Positions 4,951-5,939 of a stretch of DNA of 5,939 bases are shown here, in pieces. Within the stretch, counting starts at the first letter, position 1. Each line of letters begins with the position of its first letter. Made by a program: the position numbers and the translations under genes. The notes under the pieces were generated by a model. The model saw only the letters and a list, made by a program, of their open reading frames with translations, was not told the origin of the DNA and ran no database searches. The stretch comes from Tannerella sp. (lineage in GTDB: Bacteria; Bacteroidota; Bacteroidia; Bacteroidales; Tannerellaceae), in assembly GCA_031290635.1 (NCBI GenBank), contig JAITNE010000009.1, positions 1 to 5,939 on the forward strand, given 5' to 3'.

Positions 4951-5841
4951 TTACTCCTTGCTGTATTTCTCGAAAAGCGCGGCTATGCCTGCCTTTTGAG
5001 TGTCGTCGGCATGGACAAGCACACGATAGCGCAAACTCAGTTTCTCGCCTTTCTTCAAGTTTGTATCTTTCTCGTTAACAGGCCAATACATTGGTGTAGG
5101 TGATATGAAACCGTAATTGCGGGTGAACCATGGCGAAGGATACCACGGATTGGAAGGGTGTTGCAGGAGGGCAATACCTTCGACGCCGGTTTTGCGCGTA
5201 CCATAGCAGTCCATCCATGGCGATGCGGTACCGAAAGTTTCCTTTTCGCCTTGTTGACCTGTTGAATTAACCATCGTACCACCTTGATCAACCGATATAT
5301 CTGCATCAACGCGGATGCTAAACAGCGAGTGATTGGTTTTTTCTATTGTAACGTCCATCAACATTTCCATTTCGACGTCATAGTCTAATTGATACAGTTC
5401 TTTTGAGGGCGCTGTGATAGTGATTTTACGGCGGTCGATGACAGGCGCTTCGGCGTCAGGGCGTTTCCAGATACATTCGTCGGTGATGACTATGCGCTCT
5501 CCTTTAGCTTCGAGGATTTGCGCTCCGAGCGATACTATTCGTCCTCGTTCCAGGCCTTCCTGCCAATAATTACCGCCATTGACCTTGTCGCATCCGAAGA
5601 AAAGCGAGGAATGGTGCGGCCAGGGGTGGTTACGCATGGAGGTAACGCTTGAGCCTGACACAGGCCCATTGAGAGGGAAGAGATACGGATATTTGCTATC
5701 TTCGGCAAAGATGTAACTCGTGAAAAACTTGCCATCGATGATGACGTCAATATGGCTACCGCTCTTTGTGGCGGTAATTTCGGCTGCTTGTGCGCGGCCG
5801 AAGCCTGCGCACATAACTAAAAATAAAATGAATTTCTTCAT
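4951..5841 (-). CDS. Secreted DUF6807 (PmoA-like) family protein
   Basis: A 296-aa protein with a Sec signal peptide (MKK, hydrophobic core, AQA-AE cleavage after about residue 19), so periplasmic or exported. The mature part matches DUF6807, often annotated PmoA family after an unrelated methane oxygenase name. The histidine-rich motif is RNHPWPHHSSLFFG (70-83), followed by VNGGNYW (88-94), then SPWMDCYG (208-214), GIALLQHPSNP (222-232) and FTRNYGF. The conserved histidines suggest a beta-sandwich active or sugar-binding site, but no reaction is established that I know of. The gene follows the end of a Gfo/Idh/MocA oxidoreductase by three bases on the same strand, so the two are co-transcribed. 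DUF6807 proteins often sit with such oxidoreductases in sugar-degradation clusters. No terminator separates it from the convergent gene ending at 4950. Confidence 0.87.
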   Translation of the reverse strand: MKKFILFLVMCAGFGRAQAAEITATKSGSHIDVIIDGKFFTSYIFAEDSKYPYLFPLNGPVSGSSVTSMRNHPWPHHSSLFFGCDKVNGGNYWQEGLERGRIVSLGAQILEAKGERIVITDECIWKRPDAEAPVIDRRKITITAPSKELYQLDYDVEMEMLMDVTIEKTNHSLFSIRVDADISVDQGGTMVNSTGQQGEKETFGTASPWMDCYGTRKTGVEGIALLQHPSNPWYPSPWFTRNYGFISPTPMYWPVNEKDTNLKKGEKLSLRYRVLVHADDTQKAGIAALFEKYSKE

Positions 5842-5844
5842 AAT

Positions 5845-5939
5845 TTAGAATTGATAAGGTGGGCGATGTGGGCGTGAAATCATGGAGTTAGCTTCGTCGT
5901 CGTTCTTAAATCTTTCGAGGATGGGATCCCAATATATGC
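5845..5939 (-). CDS. Gfo/Idh/MocA family oxidoreductase, C-terminal end (partial)
   Basis: The minus strand is open from the right edge for 30 codons to TAA at 5847-5845. It contains WDPILERFKNDDEA and ends SRPHRPPYQF. This is the characteristic C-terminus of Bacteroidota Gfo/Idh/MocA oxidoreductases, whose usual form is close to xDPxxExxxxDxxANxxxxRPxRxPY. The other two frames close quickly (TGA or TAA). The stop is three bases before the DUF6807 ATG, so the two genes form an operon, and translational coupling is likely. The catalytic parts lie outside the window, so the substrate cannot be inferred. Confidence 0.72.
   Translation of the reverse strand, partial: IYWDPILERFKNDDEANSMISRPHRPPYQF

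Noticed and set aside
4781..4999. Plus-strand open frame of 72 codons across the end of the oxidoreductase gene
   Set aside because: It is a shifted frame of the oxidoreductase and then antisense to DUF6807, with no start signal or family resemblance.

Overview
The window reads as Bacteroidota (Bacteroidales-like) chromosome. The support is several Bacteroidota-type promoters (TTTG about 20 nt upstream of TAnnTTTG), genes without Shine-Dalgarno sequences, and protein families typical of that phylum: EF-G2, a DUF2007 protein, an oxidoreductase lipoprotein, DUF6807, and an Arm-domain tyrosine recombinase. I cannot place it to genus.

Left part (1-590): the edge of an integrated mobile element. 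A tyrosine recombinase gene runs leftward out of the window. Its ancestral reading frame has an in-frame TAA at codon 13. Between it and the 3' end of a tRNA-Gln(TTG) gene (minus strand, 518-588) lies about 330 bp without genes. That stretch is dense in short direct and inverted repeats, notably TTGGGGGTACAT. This is the layout of an element inserted at a tRNA 3' end, with the repeats as probable recombinase arm sites. The tRNA has a strong promoter and an intrinsic terminator.

Centre (590-3480): a long intergenic region carries the tRNA promoter, a perfect 6-4-6 palindrome and a promoter for an EF-G paralogue (718 aa, plus strand). The paralogue keeps domains II-V and the domain IV tip histidine. 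Its GTPase domain is altered: DTPGH is DCPGS, NKxD is NQLD, and the RGIT switch is YGYS. This matches the Bacteroides EF-G2 (fusA2) type, described as supporting translation without GTP hydrolysis. It converges, across a shared terminator hairpin, on a small DUF2007 protein with a C-terminal membrane helix.

Right part (3480-5939): a Gfo/Idh/MocA-like lipoprotein (plus strand) is transcribed divergently from the DUF2007 gene through interleaved promoters. It ends exactly where a convergent secreted DUF6807 (PmoA-like) protein ends, with no bases between the stops. Three bases upstream of the DUF6807 gene is the last 30 codons of a second Gfo/Idh/MocA oxidoreductase, so those two form a minus-strand operon. 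The group looks like a glycan or glycoside oxidation locus. In Bacteroidota such oxidoreductases are linked to sugar-keto pathways, but the substrate cannot be read here.

The points most worth a second look are the altered GTPase centre of EF-G2, the palindrome upstream of its promoter, and the repeat array and broken integrase frame beside tRNA-Gln.
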